Source: Sphingorhabdus_B arenilitoris (lineage in GTDB: Bacteria; Pseudomonadota; Alphaproteobacteria; Sphingomonadales; Sphingomonadaceae). Taken from it: a DNA stretch of 64,000 nucleotides. The stretch lies in contig NZ_JBHSDH010000010.1 of NCBI RefSeq assembly GCF_042651485.1, positions 210,345 to 274,344 on the forward strand. The letters run 5' to 3'. Below, in pieces: positions 40,544-48,641 of this stretch; the stretch's first letter is position 1, and the number at the start of each line of letters is the position of its first letter. Both the position numbers and the translations under genes were made by a program. Below the pieces are notes generated by a model. The model was not told the DNA's origin. It did no database searches and saw nothing but the letters and a program-made list of their open reading frames with translations.

Positions 40544-40559
40544 TGTTTCACGTGAAACA
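40544..40559. promoter_or_regulatory. parS centromere site (perfect), mnmE-mnmG intergenic
   Basis: TGTTTCACGTGAAACA, identical to the parS consensus, in the 84-base gap between mnmE and mnmG. It is 6.4 kb from the predicted oriC. Confidence 0.96.
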
Positions 40560-40577
40560 ATCGACAGCACAGCCGCA

Positions 40578-41873
40578 TCACTTGCCTACGCAAAATGTTC
40601 CGAAGACCACATCGAGCAAATCCTCGGTGTGAGACCGTCCGGTCAGCGCATCTAACGCGAGCCGCGCCAAACGCAATTGTTCAGCGATGATCAACCAGTC
40701 ATCGATGCCTTCAACCTCGGTGAGCGCCGCTGCCGCATCGGCCAAAAGAGCGCGCTGACGCATATTGACCGCATAGCTGTCTTCCGGTGGTAACAGGGTT
40801 TTGGCGCGCCGCGATATATCAGCCAACAATAAAGACAGGCCAGCGCCCGTCTTACCCGACACCCAAAAGGATTTAGCTGATTTTTGCTGGCGGGCCGCAA
40901 TGTCGGATTTAGTCTCTACCTGGATAACATTGGGATGCGCAGGAGCCTGTTCTTCTGGGCCCAGCCAAAGGATCATGTCGGCCAGCGAAAAAGCGTGATG
41001 CGCTTTTTCTATCCCTATATTTTCAATCGCATCGTCACTGTCAATTCTTACCCCTGCAGTATCGGTGAAGATGAACGCCATGCCATCAATAGCCATAGGC
41101 ACCTCAATCACATCCCGCGTCGTCCCCGCAATATCTGAAACGATAGCCGCATCTCTTTCGACCAAAGCATTCAATAAAGTGGATTTTCCGCTATTGGGCG
41201 GTCCGCCCAGCACAATGCGAAGCCCGTCGCGCAATTTTTCCGCCGCTGGCCGCGCCAATAGCTTATCGATTTCTCTGCGCAACCTGATGCAAGCATCTGT
41301 TATTACATGGCTATTCTGATCCGATACGTCATCTTCATCGGATAGGTCGAGCTCAGCCTCGGTAAGCGCCGATATACGCAGCAATTCGGTGCGCCATCCC
41401 TCCACGGCCCGGCTAAACGCCCCGCCCAGCATTTCTACCGCCGACCGTCTCTGCCATTCCGTTTCAGCGGACAGCAAATCCGAAAGACCGTCCGCTTCAT
41501 TCAAATCAATCCGTCCATTTAAAAAAGCCCGGCGGGTAAACTCCCCTGCCAATGCCGGACGCATTCCTTCTATCCGGCCCAAAACCCCCTCGACCGCCCG
41601 AACAACCGCACGCCCGCCATGCAGATGTAGTTCCGCCAAGTCTTCTCCTGTTGCGCTATTCGGTGCCGGAAATAACAGCACTAGAGCCTGATCGAGCACC
41701 GTGCTGTCCATAGGATCGTACAGCTTTGCCAAAGACGGTTTTCGCATAGGCAATTTGCGCCCGGTAAGCTGCTTTACCGCGCCGAAAGCCGCAGGGCCGC
41801 TAATCCTGACGATGGCGATCGCAGATGGCGGTGCGCCGCTGGACAGCGCAAAAATGGTTGCGGCGTTTTTCAT
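40578..41873 (-). CDS. mnmE: tRNA modification GTPase MnmE (TrmE)
   Basis: GTPase partner of MnmG, 431 residues. The N-terminal folate-binding domain (about 1-115) includes IFALSSGAPPSAIAIVRISG and ELHLHGGRAVV. The G domain (about 210-370) shows GGPPNSGKSTLLNAL (G1), DIAGTTRDVIEVP (G2), DTAGVRI (G3), and a Lys-rich G4 region reading ETKSD. The C-terminal LLDVVFGTFCVGK ends in CVGK, the conserved catalytic CxGK motif. mnmG follows after the intergenic parS. Confidence 0.96.
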   Translation of the reverse strand: MKNAATIFALSSGAPPSAIAIVRISGPAAFGAVKQLTGRKLPMRKPSLAKLYDPMDSTVLDQALVLLFPAPNSATGEDLAELHLHGGRAVVRAVEGVLGRIEGMRPALAGEFTRRAFLNGRIDLNEADGLSDLLSAETEWQRRSAVEMLGGAFSRAVEGWRTELLRISALTEAELDLSDEDDVSDQNSHVITDACIRLRREIDKLLARPAAEKLRDGLRIVLGGPPNSGKSTLLNALVERDAAIVSDIAGTTRDVIEVPMAIDGMAFIFTDTAGVRIDSDDAIENIGIEKAHHAFSLADMILWLGPEEQAPAHPNVIQVETKSDIAARQQKSAKSFWVSGKTGAGLSLLLADISRRAKTLLPPEDSYAVNMRQRALLADAAAALTEVEGIDDWLIIAEQLRLARLALDALTGRSHTEDLLDVVFGTFCVGK

Positions 41874-41897
41874 AGCGTAACGATCAAAGCAGAGGGA

Positions 41898-42152
41898 TTA
41901 CTTTTTATCCTTGCCGCCCGAAAACGCCGCCTTCGCGCCGGTTTCAATCAATTGTTGGAATAGCTGCAATCCCATTTGACCCATCGGTGCGATTTGCTTG
42001 CCCAGTTCCTGCAACTGTTCAATGCCCCCGGCACCCTGCATCAGCTTAGTGACATTTTCGACATAGGCCTCATTCGCCTTTGTCACATCGGGCAGGCCCA
42101 ATAACGTCCGGGCTTCCTCCGGCGTGCAATCTATTTCTATGTTCATTTTCAT
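41898..42152 (-). CDS. Small conserved sphingomonad protein (DUF6489-like)
   Basis: Cytoplasmic protein of 84 residues, no signal or membrane segment. It begins MKMNIEIDCTPEEARTLLGL, a pattern I associate with DUF6489 proteins of sphingomonads, and ends in a Lys-rich GGKDKK. The middle is amphipathic and helical (about 25-75), with many Gln and Met residues. Function is unknown. The ATG at 42152 is preferred to the upstream reading because the conserved start begins here. It is the gene just upstream of mnmE on the same strand, and is divergent from the dienelactone hydrolase gene. Confidence 0.72.
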   Translation of the reverse strand: MKMNIEIDCTPEEARTLLGLPDVTKANEAYVENVTKLMQGAGGIEQLQELGKQIAPMGQMGLQLFQQLIETGAKAAFSGGKDKK

Positions 42153-42253
42153 GGGCCCGCTATCCTTCTTGGCTGGTTGGCGCTCTCTAACCTGATTGCT
42201 ATCAATATAGGGGAAAGCGCGAATCAAACAATTGAAATTACCGGAGCAATAAT

Positions 42254-42964
42254 ATGGGCGAGTTAAAACAAATTGCAGCAATGAACGGTGAAGGCCAATT
42301 TTACGCTTATGTGGCCGCGCCAGATCAAGCTGCGTCGGCAGCGATCATCGTTATTCCCGAGATATTTGGCGTTAATGCAGGTATCAGAACGAAATGCGAC
42401 CGGCTTGCCGCACAAGGCTATCTCGCCGTCGCGCCCGAACTCTTTTGGCGGTTTGCCCCAGGCGTGGAACTGGACCCAGACATTGAGGCCGACTTGCAAC
42501 AGGCTTTTGGCTATTTCCAAAAATATGACGCCGACAAAGGCGTATATGATATCGAGGTAGTGATCCGGGCCGTGCGAGCGGGCCTTGACGGAACACCTCC
42601 GGCGCAAAGGGTCGGCTGCGTTGGATATTGCCTCGGCGGACGCCTTGCGTATATGGCGGCAGCGCGCACCGACATTGATGCCTCCGTTGGCTATTATGGG
42701 GTGATGATCGACCAAATGCTGGACGAATCCCACGCTATTGCCAATCCACTCATGCTTCACATTCCCACTGCCGACCATTTTGTTGGCCCAGAGGCACAGG
42801 CCGCCATTCACGCTGCATTGGATAATCATCCTAAGGTTACGCTGCACGACTATGTTGGGCTAGACCACGGTTTCGCCACCGAAACCGGACACCGGCGCAA
42901 TGATGAGGGCGCAAAACTTGCCGATGCACGGACGGCGGAGTTTTTTGCCAAATGGCTGGGTTAG
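42254..42964 (+). CDS. Dienelactone hydrolase family protein
   Basis: Cytoplasmic alpha/beta hydrolase of 236 residues. The family triad is visible: Cys126 in GYCLGGR, an aspartate in TADHF (about 176-178) and the histidine in LDHGFA (about 204-209). IPEIFGVN supplies Glu36, which typically contacts the cysteine in dienelactone hydrolases. The substrate may be a dienelactone or another lactone or ester; no other aromatic degradation genes are present. It is the only plus-strand gene between 25.8 and 47.1 kb. Its stop lies one base from the convergent terC stop. Confidence 0.88.
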   Translation: MGELKQIAAMNGEGQFYAYVAAPDQAASAAIIVIPEIFGVNAGIRTKCDRLAAQGYLAVAPELFWRFAPGVELDPDIEADLQQAFGYFQKYDADKGVYDIEVVIRAVRAGLDGTPPAQRVGCVGYCLGGRLAYMAAARTDIDASVGYYGVMIDQMLDESHAIANPLMLHIPTADHFVGPEAQAAIHAALDNHPKVTLHDYVGLDHGFATETGHRRNDEGAKLADARTAEFFAKWLG

Positions 42965-42965
42965 A

Positions 42966-43691
42966 TTACCCCAACAAGGTCCCCAATCCGACATTTGGAT
43001 CGACCCAGCCTTCGTAGATCATCTTGACCGCGACATATACGATGACGGCCAATCCAATATAGGCGATCCATTTATAGCGTTCTATATATTTGGCGATAAT
43101 ATTCGCGGCCACACCCATCAACGCCACCGCGAAAATCAGGCCGACGATTAAAATGCCCGGATGTTCGCGCGCAGCGCCAGCAACGGCCAGCACATTATCA
43201 AGGCTCATCGACACATCAGCGACGGCAACGGCCCAAGCTGCTCCCGCAAAGCTTTTCGCAGGGCGCAGACCTGATGATTCGTCGCCAGTAATTTCCGGCG
43301 AACCGGGACTCATCCCATCATGCCGCAATTCCCGCCACATCCGCCATGCCACCCAAACAAGCAGCAATCCGCCGATGAATATAAGCCCAATCACCTGCAT
43401 GAGTTGTGTCACCACCAACGCAAAAGCGATCCGCAGAACCAGCGCCGCCAGCACCCCGATAACGATCACTTTTCTACGTTGCTCAGGGGGCAAACCAGCA
43501 GCCAAAGCGCCAACCACAATCGCATTGTCACCTGCCAAAACCAGATCAATCGCCAGCACCTGCAAAAACGCGGCAAAAGCAGCGGGTTCCGTTATGTTGC
43601 TGAAATCTTTAACAATAGCCTGCCACATATCGGCAGGTCCGCCAAATCCCTGCGCCGCAGCACTTGCAAAAATCATCAGAAAATCGATCAT
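42966..43691 (-). CDS. TerC family membrane protein
   Basis: Integral membrane protein of 241 residues with about seven segments. The conserved acidic motifs are LAIDLVLAGDNAIVVGAL (about 47-64) and VADVSMSLDNVLAVAGAA (about 158-175), the paired metal-ligand sites of TerC/Alx proteins. Members act in manganese export or metal insertion during protein secretion. It overlaps the upstream monooxygenase-like gene by four bases (ATGA), suggesting coupling. The metal is inferred from the family. Confidence 0.92.
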   Translation of the reverse strand: MIDFLMIFASAAAQGFGGPADMWQAIVKDFSNITEPAAFAAFLQVLAIDLVLAGDNAIVVGALAAGLPPEQRRKVIVIGVLAALVLRIAFALVVTQLMQVIGLIFIGGLLLVWVAWRMWRELRHDGMSPGSPEITGDESSGLRPAKSFAGAAWAVAVADVSMSLDNVLAVAGAAREHPGILIVGLIFAVALMGVAANIIAKYIERYKWIAYIGLAVIVYVAVKMIYEGWVDPNVGLGTLLG

Positions 43692-43984
43692 GAAATTACC
43701 GGTTCCTCAAAATATATAACTTCGGGCATAGGATCGTAAAAACCATGCAGCAACTCGCGCCATTTGGCATAGCGATCGGATTTGCGAAAACCCTCTTCGT
43801 GGCTCGCTACACAATCCCAACGCACCGTTAACAAATATAGATCCGCTTGCCTTGCCGCTGGCCGAACTTCAAAACCCAGAAATCCCGCAGAGGCCGCGAT
43901 CAAAGGTTTCGCCTGCGCCATGGCAGCTTCAAACGCAGCAGACTGTCCTTTTCGGATATGTAATAGGGCCTGTTCCAATATCAA
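43688..43984 (-). CDS. Antibiotic biosynthesis monooxygenase-like (ABM) protein
   Basis: Small dimeric alpha-beta barrel protein of 98 residues. LLHIRKGQSAAFEAAMAQAK (about 7-26) and FLGFEVRPAARQADLYLLT (about 35-53) match the ABM fold, and the end, with YDPMPEVIYFEEPV, is conserved in small ABM proteins. Such proteins may act as quinol monooxygenases or have stress roles; specific activity is unknown. It starts with TTG at 43984, nine bases after AGGA. It is coupled to terC. Confidence 0.8.
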   Translation of the reverse strand: MILEQALLHIRKGQSAAFEAAMAQAKPLIAASAGFLGFEVRPAARQADLYLLTVRWDCVASHEEGFRKSDRYAKWRELLHGFYDPMPEVIYFEEPVIS

Positions 43985-43995
43985 AACAGAAATTC

Positions 43996-45252
43996 CTATT
44001 GGTTCATGCTGTCGAAGAAATCCTCATTCGTCTTGGAATCCTTCATCTTGTCGAGCAGGAATTCCATCGCATCAACCGTGCCCATTTGCATCAATATGCG
44101 CCGCAATACCCACATTTTCTTAAGCTTATCGGGTTCGACCAGAATTTCTTCCTTACGTGTGCCCGATTTGCCCACATCCAATGCTGGGAAAATGCGTTTA
44201 TCGGCGACTTTGCGATCAAGCACGATTTCGCTGTTGCCGGTGCCTTTGAATTCCTCAAAGATAACCTCATCCATACGGCTGCCGGTATCAATGAGCGCAG
44301 TTGCGATAATGGACAGCGAACCGCCCTCCTCGATATTTCGTGCCGCGCCAAAAAAGCGCTTTGGACGCTGCAGCGCATTGGCATCGACGCCGCCGGTTAA
44401 CACCTTGCCAGAGCTCGGTACTACGGTGTTATATGCGCGGCCCAAGCGCGTGATGGAATCGAGTAGGATGACGACATCATGCTTATGCTCCACCAGCCGC
44501 TTTGCCTTTTCGATCACCATTTCGGCGACTTGAACATGGCGCGTGGCGGGTTCGTCAAAGGTCGAAGATACGACCTCACCCTTCACGCTGCGCTGCATAT
44601 CGGTCACCTCTTCGGGCCGTTCGTCGATCAATAGAACGATCAGGAACACTTCAGGATGATTATCGGTAATGGCACGGGCGATATTTTGCAGCAAGACGGT
44701 TTTACCGGTGCGCGGCGGCGCGACGATCAGGGCACGCTGACCTTTGCCCTGCGGAGAAATAATATCAATCACCCGCGCCGATTTATCCTTCTCGGTCGGA
44801 TCATTGCTATCCAGTGTCAATTTTTTATCCGGATAAAGCGGCGTTAAATTGTCAAAATTCACCCGGTGGCGCACGACATCAGGATCATCGAAATTGATGC
44901 TGGTCAGCTTGGTCAGCGCGAAATAACGCTCGCCATCACGCGGTGCGCGAATTTCGCCTTCAACGGTGTCGCCGGTCCGCAGCCCATATTGGCGTACAAT
45001 ATTGGGTGACACATAAATATCATCGGGACCCGCCAGATAATTTGCCTCTGGAGACCGCAGAAAGCCGAATGAATCAGGCAGTACCTCAATGGTGCCCAGG
45101 CCCATTGTCTCCTCGCCATCATCCGCAACCTCTTTCAGAATTGCGAACATCAAATCCTGTTTGCGCATGGTCGATGCGCCTTCAATGTCCATTTCTTCGG
45201 CCATTGCGACGAGCTCGGCGGGTTTTTTATCTTTCAAATCTTTTAAATGCAT
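43996..45252 (-). CDS. rho: Transcription termination factor Rho
   Basis: Hexameric RNA helicase of 418 residues. The N-terminal RNA-binding domain is about 1-125, with GTIEVLPDSFGFLRSPEANY (about 53-72). The ATPase domain shows APPRTGKTVLLQNIARAI (Walker A, about 178-195), LIDERPEEVTDM, DSITRLGRAYN (Walker B and beyond) and the Q/R-loop in SGKVLTGGVDANALQRPKRF. Length is typical of alphaproteobacteria. The 168-base upstream gap carries a perfect GCCCG-CGGGC palindrome and may be a leader. hemJ and hemE lie upstream on the same strand. Confidence 0.98.
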   Translation of the reverse strand: MHLKDLKDKKPAELVAMAEEMDIEGASTMRKQDLMFAILKEVADDGEETMGLGTIEVLPDSFGFLRSPEANYLAGPDDIYVSPNIVRQYGLRTGDTVEGEIRAPRDGERYFALTKLTSINFDDPDVVRHRVNFDNLTPLYPDKKLTLDSNDPTEKDKSARVIDIISPQGKGQRALIVAPPRTGKTVLLQNIARAITDNHPEVFLIVLLIDERPEEVTDMQRSVKGEVVSSTFDEPATRHVQVAEMVIEKAKRLVEHKHDVVILLDSITRLGRAYNTVVPSSGKVLTGGVDANALQRPKRFFGAARNIEEGGSLSIIATALIDTGSRMDEVIFEEFKGTGNSEIVLDRKVADKRIFPALDVGKSGTRKEEILVEPDKLKKMWVLRRILMQMGTVDAMEFLLDKMKDSKTNEDFFDSMNQ

Positions 45253-45353
45253 GGCGCAACCATTCGCTAATATTGGAGTCCAGACATAAGCAGGCTGGAT
45301 TTTGGAGAGAGTTTTGATGGCGCTTTATATTTAACTGGAAAACGGCGCCTCAT

Positions 45354-45365
45354 GCCCGGACGGGC
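45354..45365 (-). promoter_or_regulatory. Small GC palindrome in the rho leader
   Basis: GCCCGGACGGGC is a five-pair stem with a two-base loop, about 100 bases upstream of the rho start in the hemJ-rho gap. Nearby GGCGCC and the long leader could serve autoregulation of rho, which is known in enterobacteria. The remainder of the gap shows no gene. Confidence 0.3.
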
Positions 45366-45420
45366 TTGGCACCTCAGTTAGTCGCCTACCGCGCCCATGT
45401 CAATCAATCTGAACCGACGC

Positions 45421-45864
45421 TCAAAACGGCTTAACGATCACCAAAATGACGATGATAGCCGCTGCCACGCCAGGCACTTCGTTTAACAAACGCAGTTTTT
45501 TGCCGGCAAGCTTTCGTTCACCGCCGGCCAGCTTCTTTGCATAACCCGCCATCCAGCCGTGATAGCCCGATAACAGCAATACAAACAGCATTTTGGCATG
45601 GAACCAGCCTTCTTTAAAGGCGCCGATTTCATAGGCGAGATATAATCCCAAAACCCACACAACAATCATCGAAGGATTCAGGATGATTTTAATCAATCGC
45701 CTTTCGCGCTCGACCCACAGCTCGCTCTCCGCGCTGCCGATCGCGGATTCCTGATGATAGACAAAAAAGCGCGGGAGCATAAATAGCCCGGCCATCCAGA
45801 ATATAACGAAAATGAGATGGGCGGATTTGAGCCAAAGATAGAGCAAAGCGAAAATGTCCGTCAT
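45421..45864 (-). CDS. hemJ: Protoporphyrinogen IX oxidase HemJ
   Basis: Membrane protein of 147 residues with about four segments. WLKSAHLIFVIFWMAGLFMLPR (split here as KSAHLIFVIFWMAG and FMLPRFFVYH, about 13-37) has the conserved histidine, and KMLFVLLLSGYHGWMAGYAKK (about 91-111) the second, as expected for heme-binding HemJ. It performs the penultimate step of heme synthesis in bacteria lacking HemG and HemY. It lies three bases after hemE in the same operon. Confidence 0.94.
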   Translation of the reverse strand: MTDIFALLYLWLKSAHLIFVIFWMAGLFMLPRFFVYHQESAIGSAESELWVERERRLIKIILNPSMIVVWVLGLYLAYEIGAFKEGWFHAKMLFVLLLSGYHGWMAGYAKKLAGGERKLAGKKLRLLNEVPGVAAAIIVILVIVKPF

Positions 45865-45867
45865 AAA

Positions 45868-46911
45868 TTATCCTGAGGCATTATCGCCTTGCACCAATTT
45901 AAGCAGCTTTGTGACATGATCAATAGGGGTATCTTGCTGAATCCCATGACCCAGATTAAAAATATGCGGGCGATCCTGAAAAGCTGATTTGATCGCCGAC
46001 ACCGCAATTTCCAAACTGTCTCCTCCGGCTATCAAAGCCAGCGGATCAAGATTGCCCTGAACCGGCATCCCCTTCGGCAAAATCTGATTGGCCCAGACAG
46101 GATCCACGGTTTCATCGATACCGATGGCATCGACGCCGGTTGCATTTGCGTAAGCCGCCAATTTTCCGCCCGCTCCCTTTGGAAAACCGATCACCGGAAC
46201 ATCGGGATGACGCGCTTTCAGCGCTTCTACAATTTTGGCATTAGGCGCAATGACCCACCGGTCAAATTGCTGCGGCGATAACGATCCTGCCCAGCTGTCA
46301 AACAATTGCACCGCATCAACTCCGGCGTCAATCTGACCCGATAGATAATCCACCGTCATATCGGCGATAGCATCAATCAGCGCGGCAAAGCGTTCTGGCT
46401 CATTATAGGCCATGCGCCGCGTCTCACTTTGATCCTTCGATCCTTGCCCATTTACCATATAGGTCGAAATCGTCCATGGGCTGCCCGCAAAGCCCAAAAA
46501 GGTGACTTCGGCAGGTAATGCCGCCGCGACCTTGCGAACGGTATCATAGATAGGCTCTAGCCGGCTTAAATCAGCTTTTAAACTGTCCAGCGGCGTCTCT
46601 GCCATACGCGGAGCGAGGCGCGGCCCTTCACCTGCCTCAAACCATAAATCCTGACCCATCGCATAGGGTATGATCAAAATATCCGAAAATAATATGGATC
46701 CGTCGAAACCAAAACGCCTGATAGGCTGCAGCGTCACTTCGGCGGCAGCATCGCTGTCATATACAAGTTCGAGAAACCCGCCTTTGTCTGCCCGCAAAGC
46801 GCGGTATTCGGGTAAATAGCGCCCTGCTTGACGCATAAGCCAGACAGGCGGGATATCTTCTTTTTGCCCGCGCAGAACATTGAGCAATTTTTTGACGGGC
46901 AGAGCAGGCAT
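45868..46911 (-). CDS. hemE: Uroporphyrinogen decarboxylase
   Basis: Cytoplasmic decarboxylase of 347 residues converting uroporphyrinogen III to coproporphyrinogen III. PPVWLMRQAGRYLPEYR (about 22-38) contains the conserved arginines and GFAGSPWTISTYMV, FDSWAGSLSP and the C-terminal GNLDPLALIA with FNLGHGIQQDTP are the usual motifs. The start ATG at 46911 is chosen; an upstream in-frame TTG at 46932 would add seven residues and intrude on oriC. Immediately upstream is the predicted replication origin, the same neighbour as in Caulobacter. Confidence 0.96.
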   Translation of the reverse strand: MPALPVKKLLNVLRGQKEDIPPVWLMRQAGRYLPEYRALRADKGGFLELVYDSDAAAEVTLQPIRRFGFDGSILFSDILIIPYAMGQDLWFEAGEGPRLAPRMAETPLDSLKADLSRLEPIYDTVRKVAAALPAEVTFLGFAGSPWTISTYMVNGQGSKDQSETRRMAYNEPERFAALIDAIADMTVDYLSGQIDAGVDAVQLFDSWAGSLSPQQFDRWVIAPNAKIVEALKARHPDVPVIGFPKGAGGKLAAYANATGVDAIGIDETVDPVWANQILPKGMPVQGNLDPLALIAGGDSLEIAVSAIKSAFQDRPHIFNLGHGIQQDTPIDHVTKLLKLVQGDNASG

Positions 46912-47211
46912 ATCGGAATCAGATCCAATCAATATAATTATTTATAATAGAATGATGAAAGATGATGGTAATGTGGACAAAGCGGCCAATAAGCGCTTTT
47001 GCGGAATTTGCCAACAGCTTGACGGCAAAGCGATCTGAAAGACTCTTGGATTCGCAAATTTTATCCTCGTTATTCACAGCCTGTGTGAAACCTATTTCAC
47101 TTGTGGACAATTTGTGGCCGAATCGAAGGTGAAATGACTCGCATCGGGTACAATGAGGGAGCGCCAAATTTGTCCCTTGATTTATCCACAACTAGCCCAC
47201 AAAGCTGTCCT
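46912..47211. other. Predicted chromosomal replication origin (oriC)
   Basis: The 300-base hemE-ppsR gap holds an AT-rich block (46930-46970), DnaA boxes TTATCCACA at 47182-47190 (perfect), TTATTCACA at 47070-47078, and TGTGGACAA (reverse TTGTCCACA) at 46972-46980 and 47102-47110. GANTC sites, the CcrM methylation target, occur at 46916, 47041, 47049, 47120 and 47136, with another at 47245 just inside ppsR. Position between hemE and ppsR, the flip in gene orientation and nearby parS sites match alphaproteobacterial origins. Exact opening site not resolved. Confidence 0.9.
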
Positions 47212-48030
47212 ATGGCGCATAAATTCCATCTGCATCTTTTATCGGATTCCACAGGGGAAACGCTGGAAAATATCGCCAAAGCTGCGTTGGCACAGTTTGA
47301 TGGCACAGATGATGTGGTCAAGCATTTTTGGCCCATGGTGCGCTCGGAAAGTCATTTGGACCGGATATTGGCTGATGTCGCAAAAAACCCTGGAATGGTG
47401 TTATTCACACTGGTGAACCGGGACACACGGCGAAAGCTGGAGCAACGATGCCGGGCGCTTAACCTGCCCGCTATTGCGGCGCTCGACACGGTTACTGATG
47501 CTTTGTCCAATATGCTGGGACAACAGGCGAAGGCCCGGCCGGGGCGGCAGCATTTGATGGACGCTGCTTATTTTGCCCGCGTGGAGGCGATACAGTTTAC
47601 CATTGCCCATGATGACGGCATCAATGCGCATAATTGGGAAGAAGCGGATATCGTGCTTGCAGGTGTATCGAGGACATCGAAAACACCGACGAGCATTTAT
47701 CTGGCCAATCGCGGGTATAAAACCGCGAATATTCCAATTGTACCGGAATCGCCGCCGCCTGAAAGTCTCTATACGCTTAAAAATCCAATGGTTGTTGGTC
47801 TTATCACCAATCCCGAAAGGTTGATTCAGGTACGGCGCAACCGGCTGTTATCGTTGAATCAGGCTCCAGATACCGATTATGTCGATGCCGAACGGGTAAA
47901 AGCAGAGGTGGCCTATGCGCGGCGTATGTTTGCGGATAATGATTGGCCGGTTATCGATGTCACGCGCCGTTCGATTGAGGAAAGCGCGGCGGCGATCATA
48001 AATCTTGTCAATGAAAGGGCTAATATATGA
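47212..48030 (+). CDS. ppsR: Pyruvate, phosphate dikinase regulatory protein (DUF299)
   Basis: Bifunctional serine/threonine kinase and phosphorylase of 272 residues that controls a PEP synthase or pyruvate phosphate dikinase. HLHLLSDSTGETLENIAKAAL (shown in part, about 5-25) opens the protein, GVSRTSKTPTSIYLANRG (about 150-167) is the P-loop motif, and IPIVPESPPPESLY follows. The ATG at 47212 is chosen because the longer frame from 47101 runs through the DnaA boxes. It overlaps maf by four bases. First gene on the right-hand replichore. Confidence 0.94.
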   Translation: MAHKFHLHLLSDSTGETLENIAKAALAQFDGTDDVVKHFWPMVRSESHLDRILADVAKNPGMVLFTLVNRDTRRKLEQRCRALNLPAIAALDTVTDALSNMLGQQAKARPGRQHLMDAAYFARVEAIQFTIAHDDGINAHNWEEADIVLAGVSRTSKTPTSIYLANRGYKTANIPIVPESPPPESLYTLKNPMVVGLITNPERLIQVRRNRLLSLNQAPDTDYVDAERVKAEVAYARRMFADNDWPVIDVTRRSIEESAAAIINLVNERANI

Positions 48031-48641
48031 ATCAAGTCATTGCCAAGGACCTGATTTTGGCATCCAAAAGCGCGGCTCGGCTCGCCATGTTGGAATCCGT
48101 TGGTCTTAAATTGGACGGTGTTGCCCCGATGGTTGACGAAGATGCGATTAAAGAGGCGATGATTGCTGAAAATGCCACGCCGCGCGTTATGAGCGATGCC
48201 TTGGCTGAAGCAAAGGCGGTCAAAATATCCAAAAAATATCCTGGCGCGCTGGTGCTGGGGTCCGACCAGATATTGGAAGGGCCAGATGGCGCGACGATGA
48301 GCAAAGCCGAAAGCCCCGATGAGGCCAAGGAAAAACTCGCTGCACTTTCGGGCAAAACCCACAGGCTATATAGCGCCGCTGTCATCGCAGAGGGCGGCAG
48401 GCCGAGCTGGCGGCATATTGAAAAGGCGGTGCTGACTATGCGCGCGCTGAGCGCCCGTTTCATCGACGAATATGTTGATCAATATTGGGAGGAAATCCGC
48501 CCATGCGTGGGCTGCTACCGCATCGAGGCAGAAGGATTGCAGCTATTCCAAAAAGTCGAAGGCGATCATCACGCGATCATGGGCATGCCGCTGCTTGCGA
48601 TCCTTGATTATCTGAGGATCAGGGGTAACCTACCTTCATGA
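48027..48641 (+). CDS. Maf family nucleotide pyrophosphatase
   Basis: Cytoplasmic house-cleaning pyrophosphatase of 204 residues. LILASKSAARLAMLESVGL (about 8-26) is the Maf signature, and LGSDQILEG (about 76-84) holds the conserved acidic residues. Maf proteins hydrolyse non-canonical nucleotides such as dTTP/UTP or 7-methyl-GTP; the specificity is not clear here. It overlaps ppsR and aroE by four bases each, in the origin-proximal operon ppsR-maf-aroE-coaE-dnaQ. Confidence 0.9.
   Translation: MNQVIAKDLILASKSAARLAMLESVGLKLDGVAPMVDEDAIKEAMIAENATPRVMSDALAEAKAVKISKKYPGALVLGSDQILEGPDGATMSKAESPDEAKEKLAALSGKTHRLYSAAVIAEGGRPSWRHIEKAVLTMRALSARFIDEYVDQYWEEIRPCVGCYRIEAEGLQLFQKVEGDHHAIMGMPLLAILDYLRIRGNLPS

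Noticed and set aside
47082..47090. TGTGTGAAA as a further DnaA box in oriC
   Set aside because: Only six of nine bases match the consensus on the reverse strand; too weak to count.
47101..47211. Extended N-terminus of ppsR from the ATG at 47101
   Set aside because: The extra 37 codons run through two DnaA boxes and lack family similarity; the conserved protein starts at 47212.
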